A DNA stretch of 64,000 nucleotides from Pseudomonadota bacterium (GCA_018261905.1 JAGTRU010000013.1:19818-83817); one strand, 5' to 3'. Shown: positions 45,618-53,926, counted from the first letter of the stretch. Notes: a model not told the origin generated them from the sequence alone. Translations and numbers: made by a program.

Positions 45618-46824
45618 TTGCAGCTTGGCGGGGAAGGCGCCGGTGGTGACCGGCATTGGCGTGGCGACAGCCTTCGGTTACGGCAAGGCGGCGCTGCTCG
45701 AGGGAATGCTGACGCCGCGTTCGGTTTTCGGGCCATTGCAGCGGCCAGGCCGGCAGTTGCCGGATGGGCAGTCGCTGTTTCGCGGGGCCGAACTGGCCGA
45801 GCCGCCCGCTTTGCTGGCGCCCCGCGTCGCCCGGGTGACCGGTTTCGGCGGGCGGGTCGCCGTGGCGGTGCTGGCCGAGGCCTGGCAGGAAGCCGGTCTG
45901 GATGATGTCGCGCCGGAACGCATCGGCCTGGTGGTCGGTGGCAGCAACCTGCAGTCCCGGGAATTGCTGCTCACCCAGCAAGCCTACGCCGAGCGCATGG
46001 CCTACCTCTTGCCCAGCCACGGCTATACCTGTTTCGATACCGATCTGTGCGGCTTGTGCTGCGCTGAATTTCCCATCCGCGGCTTTGGTTACAGTGTCGG
46101 CGGGGCTTCGGCCAGCGGTCTGCTGGCGATTTTGCAGGCAACCGACGCGGTGCGTAGCGGCCGCGTCGAGGCCTGTATCGCCCTCGGCGCCTTGCAGGAT
46201 CTGTCCTGTTTCGAATTGCAGGCGCTCAGCGCCCTTGGCGCACTTAGCCCGGGGCTGGCCTGTCGCCCCTTCGACCGGGGGCACGACGGTTTCATGTTCG
46301 GCGAAGCCTGTGCGGCGCTGGTCATCCGTCGGGCTGAGGTCGGGACTCCGGGCTACGGCAGCCTGCTCGGCGGAGCCCACGGGGCGAATGGGCAGCGCGG
46401 GCCGGAGCCGTCCCTGGACGGCGAGTTGCGGGTCATTCGCGAGGCCCTGGCGGCGGCCGGTTTGCGCGCCGCCGACATCGATTACGTCAATACCCACGGC
46501 ACCGGCACACCGCGCGGCGATCTGACGGAACTGGCGGCATTGCAGGCAGCGGGCCTGCACGGGGCGGCGATCAATGCCAGCAAGTCGCTGATTGGCCATG
46601 GCCTGAGCGCCGCCGGGGCGGTCGAGACGGCGGCCGTGCTGCTACAGATGCAGGCCGCTCGGCTGCATCCCTGCGCGCAGCTCAACGATCCCCTGGCCCC
46701 GGAATTCGACTGGGTGCGCGACGCGGCCCGGGAACACCATTTTCACCATGCCCTGAAGCTGGCCTTCGGCTTTGGCGGTATTGACAGCGCGCTGGTGATC
46801 GGTGCGCCGCAGCAAGGACATTGA
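45607..46824 (+). CDS. KS-like malonyl-ACP decarboxylase of the beta-branching cassette (about 405 aa)
   Basis: Ketosynthase-fold protein in which the nucleophilic Cys is replaced by Ser168 (GGASASGLL), while HGTGTPRGD and KSLIGH are kept. In beta-branching cassettes this type decarboxylates malonyl-ACP to acetyl-ACP instead of condensing. The start is uncertain: TTG 45607 overlaps the ACP gene, with TTG 45625 or GTG 45643 as alternatives, and none is an ATG. Two CxxC-like Cys pairs around residues 140-150 (DLCGLCCAEF) are a local oddity. Confidence 0.88.
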   Translation: MSADCSLAGKAPVVTGIGVATAFGYGKAALLEGMLTPRSVFGPLQRPGRQLPDGQSLFRGAELAEPPALLAPRVARVTGFGGRVAVAVLAEAWQEAGLDDVAPERIGLVVGGSNLQSRELLLTQQAYAERMAYLLPSHGYTCFDTDLCGLCCAEFPIRGFGYSVGGASASGLLAILQATDAVRSGRVEACIALGALQDLSCFELQALSALGALSPGLACRPFDRGHDGFMFGEACAALVIRRAEVGTPGYGSLLGGAHGANGQRGPEPSLDGELRVIREALAAAGLRAADIDYVNTHGTGTPRGDLTELAALQAAGLHGAAINASKSLIGHGLSAAGAVETAAVLLQMQAARLHPCAQLNDPLAPEFDWVRDAAREHHFHHALKLAFGFGGIDSALVIGAPQQGH

Positions 46825-46826
46825 GC

Positions 46827-47591
46827 ATGGACTATCAGACCCTGGCGGTTTCTTTCGACAAGGGGATTTGCCGGGTGCGCATCCAGCGAGCGGAAGCGCA
46901 AAACGCGATCAATGCCCGGTTGATCGCCGAACTGGAGGCGGTGGTCGGCCTTTGCGAAAGCGAGGCGAGGCAGCCGCCGGTCAGTATCCTGGTCCTCGAA
47001 GGGACGCCCGAGGTGTTCTGCTCCGGCGGCGATTTCACCGCCATTGCGGCGAGCGACGAAGTCGCCGACCCGGAACCCTTGTACCGGCTCTGGCAGCGCC
47101 TGGCCGGCGGGCCTTTCATCAGCATCAGCCTGGTCCGCGGCCGGGTCAATGCGGGCGGGATGGGCTTTGTCGCCGCTGCGGATATCGTGCTGGCTGATCG
47201 CAGTGCCGCCTTCGGTTTGTCGGAGATGCTGTTCGGTATTTTCCCGGCCTGCGTGCTGCCTTTTCTGGTACGCCGCATCGGCTTGCAGAAAGCCCATTAC
47301 CTGACGCTGATGACGCGCGCTTGCGCGGCTGACGAAGCGCTGGCGGCCGGCTTGGTCGATGCCGTCGATGACGATGCTGAAGCCCTGCTGCGCCGCCACC
47401 TGTTGCGTCTGCAACGGCTGAGCCGGCCGGCCATCGGGCGTTACAAGACCTATCTGACGGGCCTGGCCGGTCAGCTTGAGGCCTTGAAACCGGCCGCTCT
47501 GGAGGCCAACCGGGCGCTGTTCGGCGATCCGGAAATCCAGCACAACATCCGTCGCTACACAGCGTCCGGAAGATTTCCCTGGGAAGCCTGA
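46827..47591 (+). CDS. Enoyl-CoA hydratase-like dehydratase, ECH1 type, of the beta-branching cassette (254 aa)
   Basis: Crotonase-family enzyme predicted to dehydrate the HMG-like intermediate. The oxyanion loops are FCSGGDF and NAGGMGFVAAADIVLAD, and LSEMLFGIFPACVLPFL matches the ECH1 (PksH-like) group. ATG 46827 lies 2 nt after the preceding stop; an in-frame TTG at 46821 is less likely. Its partner ECH2 is embedded in PKS module 5. The stop TGA directly abuts the stop of the opposite-strand asnB gene, giving TGATCA. Confidence 0.9.
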   Translation: MDYQTLAVSFDKGICRVRIQRAEAQNAINARLIAELEAVVGLCESEARQPPVSILVLEGTPEVFCSGGDFTAIAASDEVADPEPLYRLWQRLAGGPFISISLVRGRVNAGGMGFVAAADIVLADRSAAFGLSEMLFGIFPACVLPFLVRRIGLQKAHYLTLMTRACAADEALAAGLVDAVDDDAEALLRRHLLRLQRLSRPAIGRYKTYLTGLAGQLEALKPAALEANRALFGDPEIQHNIRRYTASGRFPWEA

Positions 47592-49553
47592 TCAGCGGGC
47601 TCGCAGATCGATCGCCCGGCCGAGCGGCGAAACGACTTCCGGAAGCTGCGGCAAACCGCTCCGCTGGACGAAAAAGCGATGCTGCAGCGCGATGCCGAGC
47701 AGGAAAATGAAGGTCTGGTTTTCCTTGGTGCTGATTTCCGCCGCCGGCGTGGTCATGATCTTTTTGCTCAGGGCGCGGACGAATTTGCCGTCGAGGAAGG
47801 GAATCTTCGCCACTTCATCGGCTGACAGCAGCAGTTCGAGGTAGTCCGGCCGGCAATCGACGAAAGCCGCGCTGTCCGGCGCGCGGTAGGGGAATTTGCG
47901 CTTGTTGACGATGCTGGCCGGCAGATCTTCGCGGAAGGCCTGGCGCAACTGCCACTTCTCGGCAAAACCGTCGTCGAAACGCAGGTTGATCGAACTGGCC
48001 AGTTCGACCACTGCCGGATCGAGGAAGGGGCAGCGGTTTTCCACCCCATGGGCGAGGCTCATCCGTTCGCCCTGAGTGGACAGCAAATAGCCGGCAAGCA
48101 GCGTACGGAACTCCAGCCATTGCGCCTTGTGGACCGCGCCGAGCGCGGCATAGCCGGGTTCCGCCGCAACCAGTGCCGCAATGGCCTGCAAGGGATCGCC
48201 GGCCTCCTTGATCAGGCGCGCCGAGAAGCGCCCGTTCTGGAAACGCAGTTCGTGGGAGAACAGCCCCGGCAAGCGCTCTTCGGCAAATTGCTGATAGAGC
48301 CCGGTAATCGCCGCCAGATCCTGCGGGCCGTAATGTTCCAGGTGCGGGTAGAGACTGGCCAGTCGGGCGCGCCGAGGCTCGTCGCCCAGGCTTTGCCAGT
48401 CGCGACGGAGCAGGGTTTCCTTGAAGATGTCGTAGCCGAGGAAGGCCTCGTCGGCGCCTTCACCGGAAAGAACCACCTTGATGCCGGCGGCCCGGGTTTG
48501 CCGGGAGAGCAGGTACATCGGCACAAAAGCGCTGCGGAAGGCGGGAATTTCGGCATGCCAGGCGGCGGCCGGGAAATGGTCGACGATGTCCTGGTGAGTG
48601 ATGCGCAGGGCATGGTGGCGACTGCCCAGGAAACTTGCCATTTCCTGCTGTTCAGTGGATTCGTCGTACTGCCGGTCGGCAAATTCCACCGAGAACGTCG
48701 ACAAGGGACGGGAACTGGCTTCCTGGGCCAGTCTGGCGACGATGGCCGAATCGATGCCACCGCTCAGATAAACACCGACTTCGACATCGCTGCGCAGGCG
48801 CAGGGCGACGCTGGCGCGCAGGCGTTGCCGGATCAGTTCCTGCGCTTCTTCGGCGCTGGCGACGGTGGTCGTGCCCTGGAAATCCAGCGTGTCGTAGCGG
48901 AACAGCTCGATTCGCTCGGCCTTGAGCTTGAGCCAGTGGCCCATCGGCAAACTGTGGATACCGGCGTAGCCGGTCTGCGCTGGCAGCGGTGTCCACACAC
49001 CAAGGATGGAGGCCAGTTGCGCCGGGTCGTGCTCGAACCGAAAGCCGGGGAAGGGCAGGAAGGCCTTCATTTCCGAGGCAAACAAGCAGCCGCGACCCTG
49101 CGGGGCATAAAACAGCGGGCGTTTGCCGTAGCGGTCGCGGGCCAAGATCAGTTCATCCTGCAGCCGGTCGTAAAGGGCGAAGGCGAAACCGCCGTTGAAG
49201 CGCGAGAGACAGGCCGGGCCCCAGTGCAGCCAGGCCTGCAGCAGGACTTCGGTGTCCGAGTGGGTGAGGAAGCTTCGTCCCAGTCCCTCCAACTCGGTGC
49301 GCAGTTCGAGGTAATTGTAGATTTCGCCGTTGTAGCAGAGCCAGTAACGGCCGCTTGGATCGGCAAGCGGTTGCACGCCGGCGGCAATGTCGATGATCGA
49401 CAGCCGGGTCGAGCCCAGGCCGCAGTGTTCATCCAGGACATAGCCGGTGGCGTCCGGGCCGCGGTGGGCAATGGCCCGCAACATCGCGAGCAGGGTGGCC
49501 GGGTAGGCCTCGCTGGCCAGCGTTGGATGAAAAAACCCGGCAATGCCGCACAT
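47592..49553 (-). CDS. asnB: Asparagine synthase-like glutamine amidotransferase (653 aa)
   Basis: The N-terminal class II glutaminase starts MCGIAGF with the catalytic Cys2, and IAHRGPDA, NGEIYNY and SDTEVLL are present. The C-terminal ATP pyrophosphatase has LSGGIDSAIVA and SGEGADE. It transfers ammonia from Gln to an ATP-activated carboxylate. Close relatives occur in natural-product and exopolysaccharide loci, where they amidate carboxyl groups. It follows the ACP gene on the minus strand by 12 nt and converges on the beta-branching cassette without a spacer. Possible tasks are amidation of the released acid or of a carboxylated branch. It could also belong to an unrelated pathway with its ACP. 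Confidence 0.9.
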   Translation of the reverse strand: MCGIAGFFHPTLASEAYPATLLAMLRAIAHRGPDATGYVLDEHCGLGSTRLSIIDIAAGVQPLADPSGRYWLCYNGEIYNYLELRTELEGLGRSFLTHSDTEVLLQAWLHWGPACLSRFNGGFAFALYDRLQDELILARDRYGKRPLFYAPQGRGCLFASEMKAFLPFPGFRFEHDPAQLASILGVWTPLPAQTGYAGIHSLPMGHWLKLKAERIELFRYDTLDFQGTTTVASAEEAQELIRQRLRASVALRLRSDVEVGVYLSGGIDSAIVARLAQEASSRPLSTFSVEFADRQYDESTEQQEMASFLGSRHHALRITHQDIVDHFPAAAWHAEIPAFRSAFVPMYLLSRQTRAAGIKVVLSGEGADEAFLGYDIFKETLLRRDWQSLGDEPRRARLASLYPHLEHYGPQDLAAITGLYQQFAEERLPGLFSHELRFQNGRFSARLIKEAGDPLQAIAALVAAEPGYAALGAVHKAQWLEFRTLLAGYLLSTQGERMSLAHGVENRCPFLDPAVVELASSINLRFDDGFAEKWQLRQAFREDLPASIVNKRKFPYRAPDSAAFVDCRPDYLELLLSADEVAKIPFLDGKFVRALSKKIMTTPAAEISTKENQTFIFLLGIALQHRFFVQRSGLPQLPEVVSPLGRAIDLRAR

Positions 49554-49565
49554 GGCAAGCGCCGC

Positions 49566-49826
49566 TCAGGGGGCGGGCGCGGTGACGGCCGGCGAGTTCT
49601 TCTGCCGGACGAATTCCCGAATGCGGCTCAGGCTGGTCAGTACATTGCCAGTCATCTCGTTTTCCTGAAAGCGGAAATTGAATTCCTTTTCCAGGAAGCG
49701 GCATAGCTGCACGTAACCGAAGGAGTCTATGACGCCTTCCTTGAACAGATCGGAGTCCTCGGGAAATGATTCGTCGAATTCGATGAGGAACTGTTGCTCG
49801 ATGTAGTCGCGGATTATGTCGTTCAT
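49566..49826 (-). CDS. Acyl carrier protein upstream of asnB (86 aa)
   Basis: Short carrier protein with the phosphopantetheine Ser in GVIDSFGYVQL. The frame is open further upstream, but ATG 49824-49826 gives a normal ACP length. It is the first gene of a two-gene minus-strand operon with asnB. It lacks the Trp flag of the beta-branching ACPs and differs from the cassette donor ACP, so it probably serves the amidotransferase. Confidence 0.82.
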   Translation of the reverse strand: MNDIIRDYIEQQFLIEFDESFPEDSDLFKEGVIDSFGYVQLCRFLEKEFNFRFQENEMTGNVLTSLSRIREFVRQKNSPAVTAPAP

Positions 49827-50108
49827 AGGCCTGGCAGAGGGGTCGATTGGCGACTTTGTTGGATCGCCGGTGAACGGAGGTGGCAGCAAGAAGTATGGCT
49901 TGAGGATACTACGGGCAGGTCCTTTTCGCAGTAATTTGACGCGGCCAAATTGTGGCCTAGAAATCCTTCTTTGATGACTAAACCAATGTCGGTAGCGGGC
50001 GATCGTGCCGCACCCCGAGCCAGTGACGAAGGTCGTGGGCGTTGTCCACTCTGTGATACTATCCGCCCCGTTCCAGTCAGGCCGGCGCCGCGCCGCTTGG
50101 CTTGTCGC
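49827..50108. other. Intergenic region between the PKS cluster and tRNA-Asp
   Basis: About 280 nt without a convincing gene. It must carry the promoter of the minus-strand ACP-asnB pair and that of the tRNA. A short inverted repeat GGCCA-5 nt-TGGCC lies at 49943-49957; no clear -35/-10 pair was found. Confidence 0.5.
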
Positions 50109-50185
50109 GGAGTGGTAGTTCAGTTGGTTAGAATACCGGCCTGTCACGCCGGGGGTCGCGGGTTCGAGTCCCGTCCACTCCGCCA
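50109..50185 (+). tRNA. tRNA-Asp (anticodon GTC)
   Basis: A 77-nt cloverleaf with acceptor stem GGAGTGG/CCACTCC, anticodon stem CCGGC/GCCGG around loop CTGTCAC, T arm GCGGG-TTCGAGT-CCCGT, discriminator G and encoded CCA at 50183-50185. The GTC anticodon reads Asp codons. Confidence 0.97.
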
Positions 50186-50187
50186 AC

Positions 50188-50217
50188 AAAAAAGCCAACC
50201 TTGTCGTTGGCTTTTTT
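50188..50217. terminator. Bidirectional rho-independent terminator
   Basis: Stem GCCAAC (50194-50199) and GTTGGC (50206-50211) with a 6-nt loop, flanked by a run of A on the left and of T on the right. It can end both the tRNA transcript and the opposite Cys-rich protein gene. Confidence 0.88.
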
Positions 50218-50234
50218 GTTGTGCGGCGGCTTTC

Positions 50235-50675
50235 TTAGGCCGAAACGCTCTTGCATTCCTTGAGGCAGGCGGCGCACGAGTTGGCGCAGGCCTTGCATTC
50301 GGCATGCTTGTTTTCGTGTTTGCGGCATTCTTTCTCGCAGTCGGCGCACATTTCGGCACACAAGCTGGCGTAGCGCGGCAGAAATTTGCTTTCCGCAATG
50401 GCTAGTTTGCGCAAGGTTTCGACCATGGATAACATCTGGTTTACGCTTTTGGCGCAGGCGGCCATTTCCTTGTCGCCATTGCCGAGCAGTTCCAGGCAAT
50501 GGGAGAGGCAGGCCTCGCCGGTGGCCAGGCAACTCTGGGCGCTGTCCACCAGCGCCTGATATTTCGGCCCCGCCTGATGATGGTGATGATTATGCTCTTC
50601 TGCGCTTGCCGAGTTTGCGGCAAACGCAGCAAAACCGGCGGCGGCTAGGGTGCCGAGGGCGGCTCTTCGATCCAT
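50235..50675 (-). CDS. Cys-rich four-helix copper-storage protein, Csp1-like, with Tat-type signal (146 aa)
   Basis: The precursor begins MDRRAALG followed by a hydrophobic stretch and an Ala-x-Ala site near residue 25, a plausible Tat signal. The mature N-terminus has a His-rich HNHHHH patch. Thirteen Cys residues follow, mostly as CxxxC or CxxC spaced along helices (for example CAEMCADCEKEC and CKACANSCAACLKEC). This is the pattern of Csp1 copper-storage four-helix bundles, which also carry a Tat signal and 13 Cys. Predicted role: binding many Cu(I) ions outside the cytoplasm. The gene ends at the shared terminator and is divergent from a Crp/Fnr-family regulator. Confidence 0.87.
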   Translation of the reverse strand: MDRRAALGTLAAAGFAAFAANSASAEEHNHHHHQAGPKYQALVDSAQSCLATGEACLSHCLELLGNGDKEMAACAKSVNQMLSMVETLRKLAIAESKFLPRYASLCAEMCADCEKECRKHENKHAECKACANSCAACLKECKSVSA

Positions 50676-50914
50676 TTGACTCTCCTGATTGACGATTGGG
50701 GGATTGCTCAGAATGAAATCCGACTATAGCGCGCCGCCGCAAGCACGGCTAGCCGGTGCCGGCCAAATCGGGTGATCTGGACTGCGGCAATCCGTCGCAT
50801 TTCATGACGTCCGATTCGTCGGTAAGATCAGAGCGTTGGGCTGTTTTTGCCGCTGGCGTACTGTTTCGGTACTTTTGCCGGGGCGTTTGAATAGCAGTCT
50901 TCGAGAGGTTTGGT
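50676..50914. promoter_or_regulatory. Divergent promoter region between the Csp1-like and Crp/Fnr-like genes
   Basis: The 239 nt between the two divergent starts must hold both promoters. A small inverted repeat GTAC-7 nt-GTAC lies near 50858-50872. No clear Crp/Fnr-type TTGAT-ATCAA site was found. Confidence 0.45.
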
Positions 50915-51517
50915 ATGCGTTTGTTGTCGTTGATCGAGCGTAACACGTTGGTGCCGCCGCGCCTTTCGCGGGCCTGCGCGGTGGGTGAAGGAATCTATCG
51001 TTCCGGCAACGACGGGCTCGCCTGGCGCGTCAGTTGCGGAGTGGTCCGGCTTGATGCGCTGTCCGCTTCCGGCGATAGCCAATTTGCCAGTCTGGCGATG
51101 GCAGGCGATATCATCGGCTGCGAAGCCCTGTTGTTTGGCGGCTACACCTTTAGCGCCACGGCGCTGACCCAATGCGAACTCGCACCTTGGCCGGAGGGGG
51201 ATACGGCGCCCGCTGGCGAGTCCTTGCTGCAATCGCTGGCGGTTGCCCAGAAGCGGGCAGCCGACGTGGTGGCCCTGCGGGGCGGGGAAGCCCTGGCGCG
51301 TGTCGTCAATCTGGTGCGTTTGCTGACCGATGCTTCCGGCAGCGTAGTGTTGCCGACCCGGCAGGATATTGCCGATATTACCGATCTACGCTTTGAAACC
51401 ATTTCGCGGATTGTCAAACGGCTGGAACGGGCGGCCGTGCTGTTGCCAGTAAAGATTTGCGGCGTCCATGCGACGCGCAGCTTTGCCGTCAATCTGGCCG
51501 GGCTTTCGGCGCTTTAG
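50915..51517 (+). CDS. Crp/Fnr-family transcriptional regulator (200 aa)
   Basis: The C-terminal winged helix-turn-helix is clear: PTRQDIADITDLRFETISRIVKRLERAAVL. The N-terminal part fits a short cyclic-nucleotide-binding-like beta barrel (VRLDALSASGDSQFASLAMAGDIIG). The Cys cluster of Fnr oxygen sensors is absent, so it is not an Fe-S type Fnr. A GAGAGG ribosome site lies before ATG 50915. It is divergent from the Csp1-like gene, which it could regulate, but no operator is evident. The stop overlaps the opposite-strand membrane protein stop by 4 nt. Confidence 0.87.
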   Translation: MRLLSLIERNTLVPPRLSRACAVGEGIYRSGNDGLAWRVSCGVVRLDALSASGDSQFASLAMAGDIIGCEALLFGGYTFSATALTQCELAPWPEGDTAPAGESLLQSLAVAQKRAADVVALRGGEALARVVNLVRLLTDASGSVVLPTRQDIADITDLRFETISRIVKRLERAAVLLPVKICGVHATRSFAVNLAGLSAL

Positions 51518-52140
51518 GCTTGCGGTGTCTTGTGTTGCCGGAACTCCGGCAAGGTCAGATGAAAGCGCATGGCGGCGAGGCGCAAGACCAGAATGACAGC
51601 CAGCGCAATCCAGGTCGAGGTTACGGCGGGCAGGCCAAGCGCCTGCAGGACAATCAAGGTCAGGGCGCCGAGCCAGGCGGCGCTGGCGTAAAGCTCGCCC
51701 TTGAGAAAAACCAGCGGAACGTCATTGCACAGGATGTCGCGCAAGACGCCACCGACGATGCCGGTGGTGACGCCCATCAGGCTGGCGACCAGCCAGGGGG
51801 TGTGCCACTGCAGCGCAACCTGGGTGCCGACGATGGTGAATAAGGCGAGTCCGACGGCATCGGGGATCAGAAAAAGTTTTGGCGGCAGCGGCAGGGCGCG
51901 GGCGATGAAGAAGGTCAGGAAGCCGGTGCCGAGCGCGGTGATCAGGTAGCTTTGGTCGACCACCCAGAACACATTGCGATCGAGCAGCAGGTCGCGCACC
52001 GTGCCGCCGCCGAGTGCCGTCGCAACGCCGACGAGCAGGGCGCCGATCAGGTCCATCTGCTTGCGCCCCGAGTCGAGCACGCCGGTCAGTGCATTGACGG
52101 CAACCGCCGCCAGGCCCACCCAATAGAGCAGGGGATCCAT
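51514..52140 (-). CDS. TRIC/UPF0126 family seven-helix membrane protein (208 aa)
   Basis: Inner-membrane protein of the YicG family, related to trimeric intracellular cation channels, often labelled glycine or cation transporter. It has two repeats with GGGTVRDLLL and GGVLRDILCND signatures, and hydrophobic segments throughout. The frame extends upstream to 52194 into smpB, but the ATG complementary to 52138-52140 (MDPLLYWVGL) fits the family start and leaves 8 nt to the smpB stop. Substrate is unknown. Confidence 0.87.
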   Translation of the reverse strand: MDPLLYWVGLAAVAVNALTGVLDSGRKQMDLIGALLVGVATALGGGTVRDLLLDRNVFWVVDQSYLITALGTGFLTFFIARALPLPPKLFLIPDAVGLALFTIVGTQVALQWHTPWLVASLMGVTTGIVGGVLRDILCNDVPLVFLKGELYASAAWLGALTLIVLQALGLPAVTSTWIALAVILVLRLAAMRFHLTLPEFRQHKTPQA

Positions 52141-52148
52141 GCCCACGG

Positions 52149-52598
52149 TTAGCGCTGGCGTTCTTTCATGGCGCGCTCGGCTTCGCGCTTCCATTCGCGC
52201 TCGGCTTCGTCGCTGCGCTTGTCATGCTGTTTCTTGCCCTTGGCCAGGCCGACGTCGAGCTTGATGCGGCCGCGCGTGAAGTGCAGGTCGAGCGGAATCA
52301 GGGTGTAGCCGGCGCGTTCGACCTTGCCGACCAATTTCATGATTTCATGCGAATGCAACAACAGTTTCCGGGTCCGGGTTGGGTCGACGACGTAGTGCGT
52401 CGAGGCGGTGGGGAGTGGCGTGATGTGCATGCCGATCAGGTAGAGTTCGCCATTTTTGATAATGACGTAGGACTCCTTGATGTTCATCCGGCCAGCCCGA
52501 ATCGCCTTGACCTCCCATCCCTGGAGGGCAATTCCCGCTTCGTGCTGCTCTTCAACGAAATATTCGTGAAAGGCTTTTTTGTTGACCGTAATGCTCAT
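52149..52598 (-). CDS. smpB: SsrA-binding protein SmpB (149 aa)
   Basis: Binds tmRNA and brings it to stalled ribosomes for trans-translation. Typical features are [32 protein letters not shown], the middle HSHEI region and the basic C-terminal tail KGKKQHDKR. Length is normal. It is divergent from ratA, as in many proteobacteria. Confidence 0.97.
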   Translation of the reverse strand: MSITVNKKAFHEYFVEEQHEAGIALQGWEVKAIRAGRMNIKESYVIIKNGELYLIGMHITPLPTASTHYVVDPTRTRKLLLHSHEIMKLVGKVERAGYTLIPLDLHFTRGRIKLDVGLAKGKKQHDKRSDEAEREWKREAERAMKERQR

Positions 52599-52655
52599 GC
52601 CGCTGCTGATCCATTAAAATCGCTATTTTACAGGATACAGGAACGTTGCCGCCGC

Positions 52656-53099
52656 ATGGCTCTGGTCGAAAAAACCGTATTGATTGAACAATCTGCCGCC
52701 CGCATGTTCGGCTTGGTGGACGCCTGTGAGGATTATCCGGCTTTTCTGCCCTGGTGCAGCCGGACCGAGGTCAAGTTCCGTGACGCGCAGAAGACCGTGG
52801 CGACGCTGCATATCAACTATCACTCCGTAAAATCCAGCTTTACGACGGAGAATGATAAAGAAGAACCGCTGTTGATGAAGATCCGCCTGCTTGATGGCCC
52901 CTTTCGTCACCTGGAAGGTTCGTGGCATTTCCGGGCGCTGGCCGAGAATGCCTGCAAAATCGAGTTTCAATTGCGCTACGAATTTTCCAGCAAGCTTTTT
53001 GAAAAGGTGATCGGGCCGGTGTTCAGCCATATCGCCAATACCTTTGTGGATGCTTTCGTGCGCCGCGCTACCCAGATTTATGGAGCCAGTCATGGCTGA
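52656..53099 (+). CDS. ratA: RatA-family START-like protein (147 aa)
   Basis: Member of the START/coenzyme Q-binding family (RatA, YfjG; Coq10-like). VEKTVLIEQSAARMFGLVDACEDYPAFLPWC is the usual N-terminal signature. E. coli RatA has been reported to affect ribosome subunit joining, and related proteins bind ubiquinone. The frame is open back to 52224, but ATG 52656 matches the family and clears divergent smpB. The stop overlaps the ratB start by 8 nt. Confidence 0.93.
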   Translation: MALVEKTVLIEQSAARMFGLVDACEDYPAFLPWCSRTEVKFRDAQKTVATLHINYHSVKSSFTTENDKEEPLLMKIRLLDGPFRHLEGSWHFRALAENACKIEFQLRYEFSSKLFEKVIGPVFSHIANTFVDAFVRRATQIYGASHG

Positions 53100-53418
53100 G
53101 ATGATTACTGTTGAAGTGTGCTACGCACTGTCCGATAAACAGCACCTGATCAATGTCAAGCTGCCGGCCGGGGCGACCCTGTTGCAGGCCCTGGAGGCTT
53201 CCGGCTTGCTTGCGAAGAATCCGGAAATCGATCTCAAGAAAAACAAGTTCGGCATCTTTGCCAAGCTTTCCAAGCCCGATGCCGTTTTGCGCGACAAGGA
53301 TCGGGTAGAAATCTATCGGCCGCTGATTGCCGATCCGAAAGAGGTGCGCAAGCAGCGTGCCGCTGAAGGCAAGGTCATGAAAAAGGGCGCCGGTGATGCC
53401 GACGCCCCCGAGGCTTGA
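53092..53418 (+). CDS. ratB: RnfH/RatB-family ubiquitin-like fold protein (108 aa)
   Basis: Small RnfH-family protein: ITVEVCYALSDKQHLINVKLPAGATLLQALEASG and RVEIYRPLIADPKEVRKQRA. ATG 53092 lies inside the ratA end and has a GGAG ribosome site at 53082. The pair ratA-ratB is conserved next to smpB. Function is not well established. Confidence 0.92.
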   Translation: MAEMITVEVCYALSDKQHLINVKLPAGATLLQALEASGLLAKNPEIDLKKNKFGIFAKLSKPDAVLRDKDRVEIYRPLIADPKEVRKQRAAEGKVMKKGAGDADAPEA

Positions 53419-53436
53419 GGACGCCTGACCAGTAAT

Positions 53437-53898
53437 TTACTTGCAGGTGTCAGCCATGAATTTTCGGGCCCTTTCCATTTCCTGCTCGCGCTGACTGTTG
53501 TCCATGGCCTGGCGCCGGCCCTGTTCGTCGATTTGAGCCAGCGGCTGGTTGCTTTCCAAGGCGGCGAGATTGCGCCGGGCTCTTTCGCAGTTTGCTGCCT
53601 TTTCCGTTTCGGCGGCTTTCTCCTTGCTCTCCTTGTCGGCTTTCTCTTTGGCTTCCTGCTGCCGTTTTTTGAACTCCAGTTCCTTGTCGGCCATTGTTTT
53701 GGGGGCGTCGTTGGATTTTTCGGCGCTGGCGACAACCGGTGCAGTCGGGGCGCCGCCTATGGTTTTTGAGGTCTTGGCCGAGCCCGGAGGCGGGGTGTCG
53801 GAAATGACGGTTCGCCCGTTCGTATCCTTCCATTGATAGGTTTGGGCCTGCGCTATCAGGGATGTCACGGCCAGGGCAATAACGAGTGCTGTCTTCAT
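53437..53898 (-). CDS. Exported DUF4124-domain protein (153 aa)
   Basis: It has a Sec signal peptide (MKTALVIALAVTSLIAQA), then the DUF4124 motif YQWKDTNGRTVISDTPPPGS. A long charged Lys/Glu-rich coiled-coil region follows (residues ~65-110), and two Cys lie in the C-terminal half, one at the end. Such proteins are common in betaproteobacteria next to guaB; the function is unknown. Only 18 nt separate its stop from the ratB stop. Confidence 0.85.
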   Translation of the reverse strand: MKTALVIALAVTSLIAQAQTYQWKDTNGRTVISDTPPPGSAKTSKTIGGAPTAPVVASAEKSNDAPKTMADKELEFKKRQQEAKEKADKESKEKAAETEKAANCERARRNLAALESNQPLAQIDEQGRRQAMDNSQREQEMERARKFMADTCK

Positions 53899-53926
53899 GG
53901 CTATCGGGCTTTTCGTAGGTTTTCTG

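Noticed and set aside
49827..50108. Sigma-54 type promoter for the ACP-asnB pair
   Set aside because: The GG and GC elements on the minus strand are not 10 nt apart as required.
50109..50185. tRNA-Asp as attachment site for the PKS cluster
   Set aside because: Elements usually insert at the tRNA 3' end, but the PKS genes lie on the 5' side and no integrase or tRNA fragment is seen at that boundary.
49950..50405. Open frame of 151 codons over the tRNA region
   Set aside because: It runs straight through tRNA-Asp and its terminator and into the opposite-strand Cys-rich gene.
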